Of a stretch of 7,099 nt of DNA, positions 1-6,268 are shown one piece after another. This stretch comes from Chloroflexota bacterium (lineage in GTDB: Bacteria; Chloroflexota; Dehalococcoidia; Lucifugimonadales; JADFKI01). A program made the position numbers and the translations under genes. The first letter of the stretch is position 1, and every line of letters starts with the position of its first letter. The notes under the pieces were generated by a model, which saw only the letters and a list, made by a program, of their open reading frames with translations, made no database searches and was not told where the DNA came from. Where the stretch lies: positions 1 to 7,099 of the forward strand of contig JADFKI010000207.1 of NCBI GenBank assembly GCA_022565015.1, written 5' to 3'.

Positions 1-309
1 TTCGATCTTCCCGGTCTCATGCGCGTAATTAACGAGGGGTTCGTTTAGCTCGTCATGCCGTAGGCGATACTTCTTGATCTCTTCCGTGTATACGGTCCAG
101 ACCCATTCACGGTCGGCGGCCTTCTCGATGTTCTGGGATTCCAACGGGTAAACCCGGCTGTAGAAGGAGACGTCCTCGCTCTTCTGAGGGATGCCCGGCG
201 TGGTCGTCAAATCCTCTGCTACGGGGATTTCGACATCTGGGTCTCCGTGTCGCCGGCCAGGCCTCGTGACGACGTGATGCACCTGTTTCCGCGGATTTTC
301 CTTCAGCAT
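1..309 (-). CDS. Unrecognised protein, N-terminal part (runs off left edge)
   Basis: This is an open minus-strand frame of 103 codons with no stop. It begins at ATG 309-307 and continues beyond base 1, so the C-terminus is missing. The start is well supported: GGAGG lies 8 bases upstream of the ATG (318-322 on the plus strand), and a TTGACA-N17-TAAACT promoter lies about 50 bases further up. The visible protein is soluble and charged, with no signal peptide or membrane segment. The first 20 residues are basic and histidine-containing (KQVHHVV, RPGRRH). An acidic/proline-rich stretch follows, then a Trp/Tyr-containing segment near residues 74-86 (WVWTVYTEEIKKY) that is probably helical. I recognise no family. 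It lies downstream of the membrane-protein gene on the same strand but has its own promoter, so it is probably a separate transcription unit. Confidence 0.72.
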   Translation of the reverse strand, partial: MLKENPRKQVHHVVTRPGRRHGDPDVEIPVAEDLTTTPGIPQKSEDVSFYSRVYPLESQNIEKAADREWVWTVYTEEIKKYRLRHDELNEPLVNYAHETGKIE

Positions 310-355
310 TACAGTTCGCCTCCAGCAGATGGTACTCTAACGTGCTATTGGCCGG

Positions 356-384
356 AGTTTACGCCCTTGAGAATTTCATGTCAA
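356..384 (-). promoter_or_regulatory. Sigma70-type promoter for the left-edge gene
   Basis: Read on the minus strand there is a perfect -35 box TTGACA (384-379), a 17-base spacer, and a -10 box TAAACT (361-356) with the key TA...T positions. Transcription would start near 349, giving a leader of about 40 bases before the GGAGG and ATG at 309. The architecture is almost the same as that of the thi promoter at 2425-2453. No start site has been measured; this is a motif reading. Confidence 0.65.
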
Positions 385-453
385 GTTGGATTAAACATGA
401 TTTCAATTTCTGATAACCTGCATCATGGTAGACACGCGAGCGTTACAAACGCC

Positions 454-1509
454 TCAGCCCGCAAGGGTTCCTTGCTCGCTCGGGCCGGTCGCGTTAGCCG
501 ATTTGCTCACCTTGCTTGGTCCGGCAAACCGCCGGGCCAGGAAAATCAGCCCGCCGATGATGATCACGCTGCCATATGTTATCGACCTGTCGACCAGTGC
601 GACCGAGGCCGCGTCATGCCTTTCCAGCGCCAGCAGCAGCAGGCCCGTGATTCCCGGCTCGACCGCGCCGACGCCGCCGGGGGTCGGCACCGTGCTCAAC
701 AACGCGTGGCCAAGCGCCACGATCGGAACAAGCGCCAATGGGATGTCCAGTCCCAGGGCTTGAATGACGAAATACAGCCTGGCGATTTCCAGGCCCCATC
801 CCACGGCGCCAAGTCCGAAGACGAAGGGAATCTGTTTGAAGCTGCCCAGGGTGCCCTGATGAAACTGGCCATACGCAGTTTCAATTCGATCGGGCAGCAG
901 ACGGGCGATTCGCGCGCCGTAGAATTTCATCGCGACTATAACGAATAGCAGCAAGGCCGCCAGCACGGATGCTCCGAGAAGCACGTAGCTCGATGCCGGG
1001 GAGTCTTGAGTCGCCGTGGTCGCCAGGAGGATGCCGCTGATGATAAGGATGGCGAAGACGGTGGCGGTGTCTATGACGCGCTCCGCGAGCACGGTCCCAA
1101 GGCTCCATGAGAAGCGCCCCCGCGACTCCTCGGCGAAGGCGTACGCCCTGTAAGCGTCGCCCAGCCTGAGCCACATAATGGAATTGACGAACCAGCCCAT
1201 GATTATGAACCTGGCGCATTGCAGTACGGAGGGCAGCCTGGCTCCAGGTGAGGACAGGGCGCCCGTATTTTGGGCGAGCAGCCTCCATCTCAATCCGCGA
1301 AACAGGAAGCTGAGGTAGTAGAGCGCAAATCCAAGCGCGTACATCCAGGGGTTCATGCCTCGCACGTTGGACAGCATCGCTCGCCAGTCGATTTCGAAAC
1401 GCGTGGCCAGGAAGAATATCAGCGAGATCCCGATTCCGAAGGAAAGCAGGGTAGGGAGAGAGAAAAAACGTTGCCGGAGAGGAATGGGTCTGTTCTGGTC
1501 CTGCTGCAT
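454..1509 (-). CDS. Lysylphosphatidylglycerol synthase TM region / flippase-like integral membrane protein
   Basis: This is a 351-residue polytopic membrane protein of the PF03706 (UPF0104, LPG synthase transmembrane) type. In this numbering it shows hydrophobic segments near 20-36, 56-70, 99-114, 147-164, 174-194, 228-250, 256-272, 285-295 and 312-325. Family hallmarks are LRLGDAYRAY at 115-124, ERVIDT at 143-148, and the late TVPTPGGVGAVEPG loop at 273-286. The catalytic cytosolic domain of true MprF proteins is absent, so the protein is the membrane half only. Such stand-alone proteins are variously annotated as lipid flippases or as glycosyltransferase-associated membrane proteins, and the substrate cannot be told from sequence. 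The frame can be extended upstream to a TTG at 1611, but that would overlap the end of rsmG. ATG 1509 follows the purine-rich AAAGGGGACG and lies 28 bases after the rsmG stop, so it is preferred. It is very likely cotranscribed with rsmG. Confidence 0.85.
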   Translation of the reverse strand: MQQDQNRPIPLRQRFFSLPTLLSFGIGISLIFFLATRFEIDWRAMLSNVRGMNPWMYALGFALYYLSFLFRGLRWRLLAQNTGALSSPGARLPSVLQCARFIIMGWFVNSIMWLRLGDAYRAYAFAEESRGRFSWSLGTVLAERVIDTATVFAILIISGILLATTATQDSPASSYVLLGASVLAALLLFVIVAMKFYGARIARLLPDRIETAYGQFHQGTLGSFKQIPFVFGLGAVGWGLEIARLYFVIQALGLDIPLALVPIVALGHALLSTVPTPGGVGAVEPGITGLLLLALERHDAASVALVDRSITYGSVIIIGGLIFLARRFAGPSKVSKSANATGPSEQGTLAG

Positions 1510-1537
1510 CGTCCCCTTTATCGCCTTTGAGATACGG

Positions 1538-2362
1538 CTAGGATAATGGCCTCTTGGCCGGCATTCCAGGTCGGCGTGGGTACTCCGCGGGGGAATCCGA
1601 TACCTTTTCAAATACTATCAAGTACCTGTCATCGCTCAGCCCTGATAGGTCCACTCGGCGGATCTCCTTGAAAATCCCTCCGAGCTTTTTTAGGGCTGTT
1701 CGAGACGCGGCCAACTCCTCCTCGGCATCCGAGCCTTTATGCACGACGACGAGGCCGCCAATTCGGCAATAGGGCAGGGTGAGCTCAACCACGATCGGGA
1801 GCCTGGCCACGGCCCTGCACAGTACCAGGTCAAAGGCCTCTCTCAGATCACTACGTTGGGCCAGGGTCTCGGCCCTGTCTGAAAGAATATGAACGTCTTC
1901 GAGGGCCAGGGCCTCTACTAAATGGGATAGGAATGCCGCCTTCTTACGCGTCGACTCGACGAGGGTCGCAGACGACCCGGGGAAGACTATCTTCAGCGGC
2001 ACTCCTGGGAAGCCGCCGCCGCTTCCGATGTCAATGAGCTTCGCAGTCTCGAGGAACCCCTTGCCGGTCGCCTGCACAACCGACAGCGAGTCCAGGAAGT
2101 GCTTTGTCTGAACGTCCCCCCAGGCGGTGATCGAGGTCAGGTTCATGCGGGTGTTCCAATCGGCAAGCTCCCTGTGGAAGTCCTGAAACCTCTCGAGCAT
2201 CGAGGTGGTAAGGCTCAGCCCCAGCTCTTCCGCTCCCCGAGACAGGATGCCTGTATCGAGGTCGCCGGCCTCTTCAGCCTGGATGCGGGAGCCGCTTTTT
2301 GAATAATCAGCCGATGCCATGATCCTTCCGTCTACCGAGGCTTGAATCCCCTTCACAACCAT
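1538..2362 (-). CDS. rsmG: 16S rRNA (guanine-N7)-methyltransferase RsmG (GidB)
   Basis: RsmG uses S-adenosylmethionine to methylate N7 of G527 in 16S rRNA, in the 530 loop of the small subunit; loss gives low-level streptomycin resistance in several bacteria. The 274-residue frame has the expected order of motifs: WNTRMNLTSI (69-78), KHFLDSL (87-93), the SAM-binding glycine loop IDIGSGGGFPGVPL (110-123), LVESTRKKAAFL (134-145), the DRAE segment (162-165), VLCRAVA (180-186) and a C-terminal YLIVFEK strand (247-253). It is longer than the usual 210-240 residues because of about 38 unconserved N-terminal residues and a basic, proline-rich C-terminal tail. The start is uncertain. ATG 2362 sits only 6 bases after a TATAAT and would be leaderless. 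ATG 2320 (codon 15) is preceded by GGAAGG at a short 3-base spacing and gives 260 residues. Confidence 0.95.
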   Translation of the reverse strand: MVVKGIQASVDGRIMASADYSKSGSRIQAEEAGDLDTGILSRGAEELGLSLTTSMLERFQDFHRELADWNTRMNLTSITAWGDVQTKHFLDSLSVVQATGKGFLETAKLIDIGSGGGFPGVPLKIVFPGSSATLVESTRKKAAFLSHLVEALALEDVHILSDRAETLAQRSDLREAFDLVLCRAVARLPIVVELTLPYCRIGGLVVVHKGSDAEEELAASRTALKKLGGIFKEIRRVDLSGLSDDRYLIVFEKVSDSPAEYPRRPGMPAKRPLS

Positions 2363-2368
2363 GGGCCC

Positions 2369-2377
2369 ATTATATCA
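2369..2377 (-). promoter_or_regulatory. Extended -10 promoter of rsmG
   Basis: On the minus strand there is TGATATAAT, i.e. a consensus TATAAT (2374-2369) preceded by the TGn extended -10 motif. No good -35 hexamer is visible 16-18 bases upstream, which is typical of extended -10 promoters. The predicted transcription start falls on or next to the ATG at 2362. It is divergent from the thi promoter; the -10 box here and the thi -35 box are about 50 bases apart. Confidence 0.6.
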
Positions 2378-2424
2378 CCCACGCCTGTAAACACGCATCG
2401 AAGCGAGTGTTTTACGAATGGAAA

Positions 2425-2453
2425 TTGACAGACGCGGTGCGCTCGGCTAGACT
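2425..2453 (+). promoter_or_regulatory. Sigma70-type promoter of the thiamine operon
   Basis: A perfect -35 box TTGACA (2425-2430) is followed by a 17-base spacer and TAGACT (2448-2453) as the -10 box. Transcription would begin near 2460, about 10 bases before the first paired base of the TPP aptamer. This is the usual geometry for a riboswitch-controlled leader. Confidence 0.72.
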
Positions 2454-2470
2454 TCCAATGAATAGCAACA

Positions 2471-2582
2471 TTAAGGCCCGGGGGAGCTTGGGAACGCCAG
2501 GCTGAGAGGGCAGCCGCAACGCTGTCGACCCCTAATACCTGATCTGGGTAATGCCAGCGTAGGGACTCGACGGACTCCTTAA
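2471..2582 (+). promoter_or_regulatory. TPP riboswitch (THI element) aptamer
   Basis: This is a thiamine pyrophosphate-sensing aptamer. Its near-invariant blocks are all present and in order: GGGGAGC (2481-2487), GGCTGAGAGG (2500-2509, the pyrimidine-sensing J3/2 side), a small P3-type hairpin CAGC/GCTG (2511-2514 with 2521-2524), GACCCC (2527-2532 region), and CTGATCTGGGTAATGCCAGC (2539-2558) continuing to GTAGGGA (2559-2565), the pyrophosphate-sensing arm. The closing P1 next to the core is weak (a CCCG/CG..GG type pairing), but it is backed by a perfect outer six-pair TTAAGG (2471-2476) with CCTTAA (2577-2582). Ligand binding would hold the 2577-2582 strand in P1 and so permit the downstream terminator. 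It controls the thi genes that follow. Confidence 0.97.
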
Positions 2583-2592
2583 AGAATACGCG

Positions 2593-2625
2593 AAGGTCGC
2601 CCAGATTGGCAGGGCGGCCTTTTTT
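2593..2625 (+). terminator. Intrinsic terminator, riboswitch expression platform
   Basis: The 5' arm AGGTCGCCC (2594-2602) pairs with the 3' arm GGGCGGCCT (2612-2620) through nine pairs with one G-T wobble, and A2593-T2621 extends it. The loop is 9 bases. A run of six T (2620-2625) follows directly, so this is a canonical Rho-independent terminator. It ends only 5 bases before the ATG of the first structural gene. Its position right after the TPP aptamer makes it the attenuator: formed when TPP is bound, disrupted when CCTT at 2577-2580 pairs with AAGG at 2593-2596. Confidence 0.92.
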
Positions 2626-2630
2626 GTTGT

Positions 2631-3479
2631 ATGAAATCGAGACGTAGGTCTGTTGAGGGAAATCGGGTTGCCGCCGGTAATAAATTGATTCAGAACGAGA
2701 AGATAAAGCTAAAGGCCGTAACGAAACGCTACACGCGGAACGGACAGCCGCTGACCGTGCTGGAGGGCGTCGACTTCGAGGCGGCCGAGGGCGAGCTGGT
2801 AAGCATCATTGGGCCCAGCGGCTGCGGAAAGAGCACGCTTCTAAACATCATCGCCGGTCTGGACCAGCCGACTTCCGGAGAGATCTACCTTGATGGGCGG
2901 CAGACGGAGCAGAGGCTAGGGGTTGTCGGATATATGCAACAACGCGATCTGCTATTCCCCTGGCGCACGGTAATCGACAACCTGGTTCTCGGCCTCGAGC
3001 TGCAGGGAGTATCCAAGAAGGCGGCCAGACAGCGGGCCATGAATCTCACGGAGCAGTTTGGGTTGGGCGGCTTCGAGCAGGAATATCCCTACGCGCTGTC
3101 GGGAGGCATGAAGCAGAGAGCCGCGTTCCTGCGCACCGTGTTGGCGGACCAGGAGGTGTTCCTCCTGGACGAGCCCTTTGGCGCGCTGGATGCCCTGACG
3201 CGGACGCAGATTCAGGAGTGGCTGCTTTCTATGTGGGAGACGGTTAATAAGACGATTGTGCTCGTCACCCACGACGTTGACGAGGCGATCTTCCTGTCGG
3301 ACCGCGTATATGTGATGACGGCGCGGCCCGGAAGCATGAGGCAGGTGATGCGGATTGAGCTCCCCAGGCCACGAAAGCTCGAAATGGTTACCTGGCCCGA
3401 ATTCGTCCGGATAAAGGCGGAGCTTCTCTCCTCCATTCGTGAAGGTGGTGGGCTGCGAGAAGAGGGAGCAGTGGCGTGA
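2631..3479 (+). CDS. thiZ: ABC transporter ATP-binding protein, thiamine-pyrimidine uptake (ThiZ-like)
   Basis: This is the ATPase subunit (282 residues) of a nitrate/sulfonate/taurine-type importer, a family that includes ThiZ. Visible motifs are Walker A GPSGCGKST (61-69), a Q-loop within YMQQRDLLFPW (101-111), the signature LSGGMKQR (156-163), Walker B with the catalytic Glu in VFLLDEPFGALD (176-187), and the switch His in LVTHD (211-215). It acts at the inner face of the membrane and powers the adjacent permease. The specificity for a thiamine precursor is inferred from the TPP riboswitch upstream and the thiY-, tenA- and thiD-like genes downstream. The start is not secure: ATG 2631 lies 5 bases after the terminator T-run with no Shine-Dalgarno, and about 25 unconserved residues precede the core. 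TTG 2685 is the only obvious later alternative and is also poorly supported. The stop overlaps the start of the permease gene (GTGA). Confidence 0.9.
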   Translation: MKSRRRSVEGNRVAAGNKLIQNEKIKLKAVTKRYTRNGQPLTVLEGVDFEAAEGELVSIIGPSGCGKSTLLNIIAGLDQPTSGEIYLDGRQTEQRLGVVGYMQQRDLLFPWRTVIDNLVLGLELQGVSKKAARQRAMNLTEQFGLGGFEQEYPYALSGGMKQRAAFLRTVLADQEVFLLDEPFGALDALTRTQIQEWLLSMWETVNKTIVLVTHDVDEAIFLSDRVYVMTARPGSMRQVMRIELPRPRKLEMVTWPEFVRIKAELLSSIREGGGLREEGAVA

Positions 3480-4336
3480 ACACGCGACACGAGGCAGCAA
3501 GCGAAGTGGGCCCGGAGCCGCAAACACCGGAGTCGAACAGCTCTGAAAGCATCGCGGCAAAGGTCGTGCGATGGTTGCCTCCCCTGGCCATCATGGTCGG
3601 CATACTCGGGTTGTGGGAAGCCTACGTGCGCATCTTCAACGTGCAGAGGTGGCTGCTGCCCGCGCCGTCCGTGATAATCGAGACCATGGTAGATGATGCC
3701 GGACTGCTGTCACGGCATACCGTGACCACCGTGGAGGAGGTGATCGTGGGGTTCGCGATGGCGCTGGCCGCAGGCGTGATACTTGCGTCCGTTATCGCGC
3801 TGTCCACGACCATAGAGCGCGCCATTTATCCCTTCGTCATCGCCTCTCAGACAATACCGATAATAGTCATTGCCCCGCTTCTGCTAATTTGGATAGGCTA
3901 CGGACTCGCGCCAAAGTTCATCGTAGTGGCGCTGATCGCATTCTTTCCCATTGTCGTTAATACAGTGGATGGCCTGAAGTCCGTCGACCCCGACTCCGTT
4001 AGATTGATGCGCACGCTGGGAGCCAACCGCCGTCAGATCTTCATGAAGCTCCAGATGCCTACGTCCCTGCCGTTTCTTTTTTCCGGCGCGAAGATTGCCG
4101 TCGCGGTCAGCGTCATAGGCGCGGTGATTGGCGAGTGGGTGGGCTCGTCGCAGGGGCTCGGGTACCTGATGATTCGCTCGAAGCCGCAGTTTCTTACCGA
4201 GCGCGTGTTCGCCGCGATATTCGTCTTATCGTTGATGGGCATTATATTGTTTGCCCTGGTTGGCCTCATCGAGAGGCTTTCCATCCCCTGGTGGCACAAC
4301 GAGAGGCGGAATCAGGCGACTGGACACGACCAGTAA
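3476..4336 (+). CDS. thiX: ABC transporter permease, thiamine-pyrimidine uptake (ThiX-like)
   Basis: This is a 286-residue inner-membrane permease of the binding-protein-dependent transport family (BPD_transp_1; SsuC/TauC/ThiX group). It has a soluble acidic N-terminus of about 30 residues. About six membrane segments follow, near 34-52, 86-110, 118-140, 146-164, 203-222 and 244-265. The cytoplasmic EAA-like coupling loop that contacts the ATPase is at 177-199 (LMRTLGANRRQIFMKLQMP, with G182). The GTG start overlaps the ATPase stop as GTGA and is preceded by GGGAG about 8 bases upstream, so the two subunits are translationally coupled. The substrate is inferred from operon context to be formylamino- or amino-HMP. 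Sequence alone cannot separate ThiX from other members of the family. Confidence 0.9.
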   Translation: MNTRHEAASEVGPEPQTPESNSSESIAAKVVRWLPPLAIMVGILGLWEAYVRIFNVQRWLLPAPSVIIETMVDDAGLLSRHTVTTVEEVIVGFAMALAAGVILASVIALSTTIERAIYPFVIASQTIPIIVIAPLLLIWIGYGLAPKFIVVALIAFFPIVVNTVDGLKSVDPDSVRLMRTLGANRRQIFMKLQMPTSLPFLFSGAKIAVAVSVIGAVIGEWVGSSQGLGYLMIRSKPQFLTERVFAAIFVLSLMGIILFALVGLIERLSIPWWHNERRNQATGHDQ

Positions 4337-4454
4337 CTCTCGAATATTGGGCTGAGTCAGTATTCCTGGCTCCAACGACCGGTCGCAAAGATGCCAACTG
4401 ATGATTTCGTGAAAAACAATCGATCACGGCAGAGATAACTAAGAGGTGAAGCTA

Positions 4455-5465
4455 GTGTCTTTAAGAGGTGTGTTGCAACGGCGAACAGGATACGCGTCTA
4501 TTTTGGCCTTCCTGGTTGCGGTGGCCGCGTTTGCGTGTTCCAGTGGCAGTGGAGGAGAAAAAATTTCCGTAAAGCTTGCGTTGGACTGGTACCCGAATTC
4601 CAACCACCTGGGCCTGTTCATCGCGCAGGAAAAAGGCTACTTCGAAGATGAGAATCTCGACGTAACGCTGTATACGCCGGTTGACCCTTCGACAGTGCTG
4701 CAGACCGTGGGCAGCGGCAAGGACGATTTCGGAATAAGCTACCAGCCGGACATTCTCCTAGCCAGAGCCCAGGGGGTACCCGTCGTATCCATCGCCGGCA
4801 TGGTGCAACATCCCCTTAACTCGGTCGTCGCCTTGAAGTCGTCCGGCATCACGAGGCCCAGGGACCTCGTTGGCAAGAAGGTCGGCTATCCGGGAATACC
4901 TACGAACGAGCCGCTCCTTGATACCATGCTCAAGTACGACGGCGCAGCTGGGCTCGCCGATGTGGAGCTCGTAAACGTTGGCTTCGACCTCGCTCCCGCG
5001 CTCCTGAGCGGCAGGGTGGACGCGGTTGTGGGCGCATACTGGACTCACGAAAGCATCCTACTCGAAAACGAGGGTCACCCCGTGAATATCATGCGCATGG
5101 AGGAGTGGGGCGTGCCCGACTACTATGAGCTGGTGCTCGTCTCCAGCGAAGAGATGCTGAAGAACAGGCCCGACGTTGCCGAGCGTTTCATGAGAGCCAT
5201 CAGGAGGGGCTACGCGGACGCCGTGGCCGACCCACAGGCGGGCGTCGATATTCTCCTCGAAGCTACTCAGGAAGAGGTGGACGAGAAGATAGAGCGGCCC
5301 GGCGCTGACCTGCTGGTCCCCCTATGGAAGACGGAAAGCGCTGACTTTGGTCAGCAGGACTCCGCCAGATGGGAGAACTTCACTAGGTGGATGCAAGAGG
5401 CCGGTCTTCTGGGTGAAGACGTAAACGCTGCCGATGCCTTTACCAGCCGATTCGAGGGGAATTAG
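4455..5465 (+). CDS. thiY: NMT1/THI5-like substrate-binding lipoprotein (ThiY-like)
   Basis: This is the extracytoplasmic binding protein (336 residues) for the ThiXZ importer. The N-terminus is a lipoprotein signal: a basic stretch (LQRRTG), a hydrophobic core ending AVAAFA, then Cys28 followed by a flexible SSGSGG linker. The -3/-2 residues (Ala, Phe) are not the commonest lipobox. The mature part has the NMT1/THI5 hallmark LALDWYPNSNHLGLF (41-55) and KGYF (60-63), then the usual periplasmic-binding-protein-II landmarks DDFGISY (90-96) and GKKVGYPG (140-147). Bacillus ThiY binds N-formyl-4-amino-5-aminomethyl-2-methylpyrimidine, and that or its deformylated form is the likely ligand here. 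GTG 4455 is chosen because GAGGTG (4443-4448) precedes it by 6 bases; the upstream in-frame GTG 4446 would itself lie in that Shine-Dalgarno sequence. It follows the permease by 118 bases with no visible terminator. Confidence 0.9.
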   Translation: MSLRGVLQRRTGYASILAFLVAVAAFACSSGSGGEKISVKLALDWYPNSNHLGLFIAQEKGYFEDENLDVTLYTPVDPSTVLQTVGSGKDDFGISYQPDILLARAQGVPVVSIAGMVQHPLNSVVALKSSGITRPRDLVGKKVGYPGIPTNEPLLDTMLKYDGAAGLADVELVNVGFDLAPALLSGRVDAVVGAYWTHESILLENEGHPVNIMRMEEWGVPDYYELVLVSSEEMLKNRPDVAERFMRAIRRGYADAVADPQAGVDILLEATQEEVDEKIERPGADLLVPLWKTESADFGQQDSARWENFTRWMQEAGLLGEDVNAADAFTSRFEGN

Positions 5466-5526
5466 ACCCCGTTCCATACCTAAAACAGAGAGCGAAATAT
5501 CAACAATGAGGAATTAGGGTACCTCC

Positions 5527-6186
5527 ATGTCGTTGACCGAGGAGCTCAGACAAAAGTACCATGACCTGTGGGAGCGGATGGTTAACCATCCCTTCGTAGT
5601 GGAGATGGGGGAGGGGACGCTGCCGGTGGAGAAGTTCCGGCGGTACTTCCTCCAGGACTACGTCTTCGTGGACGACCTGGTCGCCATGACGGCAATGGGA
5701 ATCGCAAAGGCCCCGGACTTTGGCTCCGCCGATCGGCTCAACCGGTTCCTCGCGGGCATCCTGAATCCGGAGAACGACCTGTTCGTTCGCGCCTTCAAAG
5801 AGCTGGGAGCATCGGAAGAGGACTACTCAGCCGTCAGCGCCTCGCCTACCACTCGCGCCTTCGGAGACTTTCTGGTGAGAGCAGGGTTGGAGGGCGACTT
5901 CACCGATATCATAACGGTCTTATACGTCACCGAAGGCACATATCTGGACTGGGCCACCAGGCTCTTGAACGCGGGTAAAAGGCCGGAGAACCCGGTCTAT
6001 CGGGAGTGGATTTACCTGCACGGGCCGGAGGTCCTCGGCGACCTGGTAGGATGGATGGGGGAATATCTGGACAGCGTCGATCATAGCGAGCGAAGGCCCC
6101 GCATTGACAGCCTGTTCCACACGGCATTGAGATACGAGTACCTTTTCTGGGAGGCCGCGTACAGAGGCGAAAGCTGGCCGGACTAG
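5527..6186 (+). CDS. tenA: TenA/THI-4 family aminopyrimidine hydrolase, cysteine-less (TenA_E-like)
   Basis: This is a 219-residue all-helical TenA-family protein of normal length. TenA hydrolyses 4-amino-5-aminomethyl-2-methylpyrimidine to HMP, letting the cell reuse the pyrimidine of degraded thiamine. Family marks are YFLQDYVFVDDL (40-51, with the conserved Asp44), YVTEGTYLDWA (133-143) and the C-terminal RYEYLFWEAAY (202-212), where Glu204 corresponds to the catalytic Glu of Bacillus TenA. The classical nucleophilic Cys (Cys135 in Bacillus subtilis) is absent: the protein contains no cysteine at all, which places it with the TenA_E subgroup. Plant TenA_E proteins are known to act on both formylamino-HMP and amino-HMP, so this enzyme may do both steps; that is inference. 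ATG 5527 is preceded by AGGG at a 7-base spacing. It lies 61 bases after thiY in the same operon. Confidence 0.93.
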   Translation: MSLTEELRQKYHDLWERMVNHPFVVEMGEGTLPVEKFRRYFLQDYVFVDDLVAMTAMGIAKAPDFGSADRLNRFLAGILNPENDLFVRAFKELGASEEDYSAVSASPTTRAFGDFLVRAGLEGDFTDIITVLYVTEGTYLDWATRLLNAGKRPENPVYREWIYLHGPEVLGDLVGWMGEYLDSVDHSERRPRIDSLFHTALRYEYLFWEAAYRGESWPD

Positions 6187-6242
6187 CAGGCCGATGAAAA
6201 ATGGGGCGTGCAGTCCCGATCATGATTGCCGGGAGTCTGAGA

Positions 6243-6268
6243 GCCTGCCCTGAGCATCGTCGAAGGAG
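6243..6268. repeat. Probable dispersed repeat copy (CCCTGAGC-N-GTCGAAGG type)
   Basis: The core CCCTGAGCATCGTCGAAGG (6248-6266) resembles the short intergenic repeats of CCCTGAGCxxxGTCGAAGGG form that are scattered in many environmental bacterial genomes. It lies in the noncoding gap between tenA and the small ORF. Only one copy is visible in this window, so repetition cannot be shown here. A CTGAG/CTCAG pair (6250-6254 with 6274-6278) could form a weak, long-looped hairpin around it. Confidence 0.45.

Noticed and set aside
440..452. Small perfect hairpin GCGTT-ACA-AACGC just past the membrane-protein stop, considered as a terminator
   Set aside because: Only five pairs, and no T-run follows on the minus strand, so it is not a convincing intrinsic terminator.
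247..948. Plus-strand frame of 233 codons
   Set aside because: It lies antisense across the left-edge gene start, its promoter and the PF03706-type gene. Its translation is low-complexity Arg/Gln/His-rich with no family features.
1510..1611. TTG-initiated N-terminal extension of the membrane protein
   Set aside because: It would overlap the last 74 bases of rsmG, adds basic non-conserved residues, and ATG 1509 has a better context.
2952..3560. Minus-strand frame of 202 codons
   Set aside because: It is antisense to the ABC ATPase and permease genes, whose motifs are unmistakable; no promoter or recognisable domain was seen.
4337..4454. Gap between the permease and binding-protein genes, inspected for a promoter, terminator or second riboswitch
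   Set aside because: Nothing convincing was found apart from the Shine-Dalgarno of the binding-protein gene.
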